DNA from: JBDKGD01 sp964513095
GTDB lineage: Bacteria; Patescibacteriota; Minisyncoccia; UBA6257; 2-01-FULL-56-20
DNA: 5,678 bases
NCBI GenBank assembly: GCA_964513095.1
Contig: CAZELH010000044.1
Span: forward strand, 1-5,678
Direction of reading: 5' to 3'
Every line of letters begins with the position of its first letter. Within the stretch, counting starts at the first letter, position 1. Of the stretch, positions 4,832 to 5,678 are shown one piece after another. The notes beneath the pieces are model-generated. The model was not told the DNA's origin and made no database searches. It worked only from the letters and a program-made list of their open reading frames with translations. The translations under genes were made by a program, and so were the position numbers.

Positions 4832-5678
4832 ATGTTCGAATCACTCAAACGGTTTCTGGCATCGCTTGCAATAGTAAGCATCGCTATTTCTCCATACTCA
4901 CCATTGTTAATAGTCGCGCATGCTGATCAGCCAGCATTATTAATAGTTGGCGCTACCGGTGGTACAGCAATTCCTGCTTCATCCGCTGGTACTAATAATT
5001 GGACAACTTTATCAGGTCCTATTGTGACGGAAGGACAGGCCGGTGATATAGGAACTGGAAACTTGCGTTTGTTAGCTCCAAATGGTTTTGAATTTGATAC
5101 GACTGGGGCGTCAACGACGGTTCAGGTGAATCGCGTTATTGGTAATGGATCAAAATTTTGTAATATCAACAATGTAAATGATGGTGGTTTTATTACGCCA
5201 GTCACAAGAACCGCCAGTGTGATAAGTATCGCTATAACTGATAAGAGTACTACTGTTGGAACGTGCCCCAATGACACCCGCAATCGTTTAACGTGGCAGA
5301 ATATTCGCGTCCGACCAGTTTCTTCTTCCCCGCTTGTTTCAGGAACTATCAGAAAGGGAACGATTAATGGTGATTCAGATTTTGAGAACGTAAGTGATTC
5401 GACTCTTGATTTTGGCACTTTGACGATGGTTGGTGCTGTTGTTGGCACCCCAAGCCTTACGAATTCTTTGGTGAGCGTTACTCCAACCAGCACGGTAGTG
5501 GGTGCGAATGCCACGATTAAAATTACGCTTAAAGATGCTTCAAATAACCCGGTGGTTGGTTTTGCGGCTGGTAATGTGAGCATTTCTGTCAGTGGTACGG
5601 GCAACACGGTAACTCCCTTTCCAACAAGTACTGTTTCAAACGCCAGTGGTACATTGACGACAACGCTTACCAGTACCG
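4832..5678 (+). CDS. Secreted surface protein with Ig-like (Big_1-type) domain, 3' end outside window
   Basis: The frame runs from ATG 4832 without a stop to the window edge, giving 282 codons plus one base. Residues 1-31 form a signal peptide: short basic n-region with KR at 6-7, hydrophobic stretch 8-28, and AHA before Asp32 as a signal peptidase I site, so it is exported by Sec. Residues about 32-200 form a Gly/Thr/Ser-rich beta domain with LLAPNGFEFDT (80-90) and LTWQNIRVRP (153-162). Its only two cysteines, 110 and 145, could form a disulfide. From about 209 an Ig-like fold begins (SVTPTSTVVGANATIKITLKD style, then NNPVVG and NASGTLTTTLTS), typical of Big_1/invasin repeats; more repeats and a membrane or wall anchor are expected downstream. 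The role is probably adhesion or envelope structure (inference). The start is fixed by the signal peptide. No Shine-Dalgarno sequence is seen; the ATG follows seven Ts. Confidence 0.85.
   Translation, partial: MFESLKRFLASLAIVSIAISPYSPLLIVAHADQPALLIVGATGGTAIPASSAGTNNWTTLSGPIVTEGQAGDIGTGNLRLLAPNGFEFDTTGASTTVQVNRVIGNGSKFCNINNVNDGGFITPVTRTASVISIAITDKSTTVGTCPNDTRNRLTWQNIRVRPVSSSPLVSGTIRKGTINGDSDFENVSDSTLDFGTLTMVGAVVGTPSLTNSLVSVTPTSTVVGANATIKITLKDASNNPVVGFAAGNVSISVSGTGNTVTPFPTSTVSNASGTLTTTLTST

Noticed and set aside
5122..5607. 161-residue open frame on the minus strand
   Set aside because: It is antisense to the surface-protein gene, whose signal peptide, Ig-like domain and upstream promoter are convincing. 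Thr/Val/Gly-rich coding DNA often leaves the complement open.

Overview
The window looks like a metagenomic scaffold piece from a small-genome bacterium, most likely of the Patescibacteria (Candidate Phyla Radiation) and possibly the Parcubacteria side. This is inference. It rests on the variant signature motifs of the two aminoacyl-tRNA synthetases (DLCRGGH and SGELAGLSRVRAFTQDD in ThrRS; ETHSSDYVTDYQSRRL and NDATVFAIGR in SerRS), on a secreted Ig-like-domain surface protein, and on an intergenic region full of small GC-rich palindromes and degenerate A/T-rich repeats. A run of exactly 100 Ns marks an assembly join.

Layout. 2-1279 (+): a 425-residue soluble protein of unknown function, possibly extending left of the window. 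1308-1344: a compact hairpin with an A-run before it and a T-run after it, which can terminate both this gene and the convergent thrS. 1361-2899 (-): threonyl-tRNA synthetase, with catalytic core, anticodon-binding domain and the second half of the editing domain; its N-terminus is lost in the gap. 2900-2999: N gap. 3000-3109: short leader with a candidate promoter. 3110-4393 (+): complete seryl-tRNA synthetase. 4394-4831: a 438-base gene-free stretch with 7-bp periodic repeats, three strong hairpin palindromes plus a weak one, a long-loop inverted repeat, and a good sigma-70-type promoter. 4832 to the end (+): the N-terminal 282 residues of a secreted, probably cell-surface protein with a signal peptide, a beta-rich N-terminal domain and the start of a Big_1/invasin-like Ig domain.

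How the parts relate. thrS and serS are divergently arranged class II synthetases charging tRNA-Thr and tRNA-Ser for translation. Their shared upstream region is mostly hidden by the gap. The surface protein has its own promoter and is unlikely to be cotranscribed with serS. Nothing here proves a new defence or mobile system. The points most worth checking are the unknown 425-residue protein, the repeat cluster at 4433-4779, and the lack of Shine-Dalgarno sequences at the two plus-strand starts that can be examined, each with a -10-like box ending 9 bases before the ATG.
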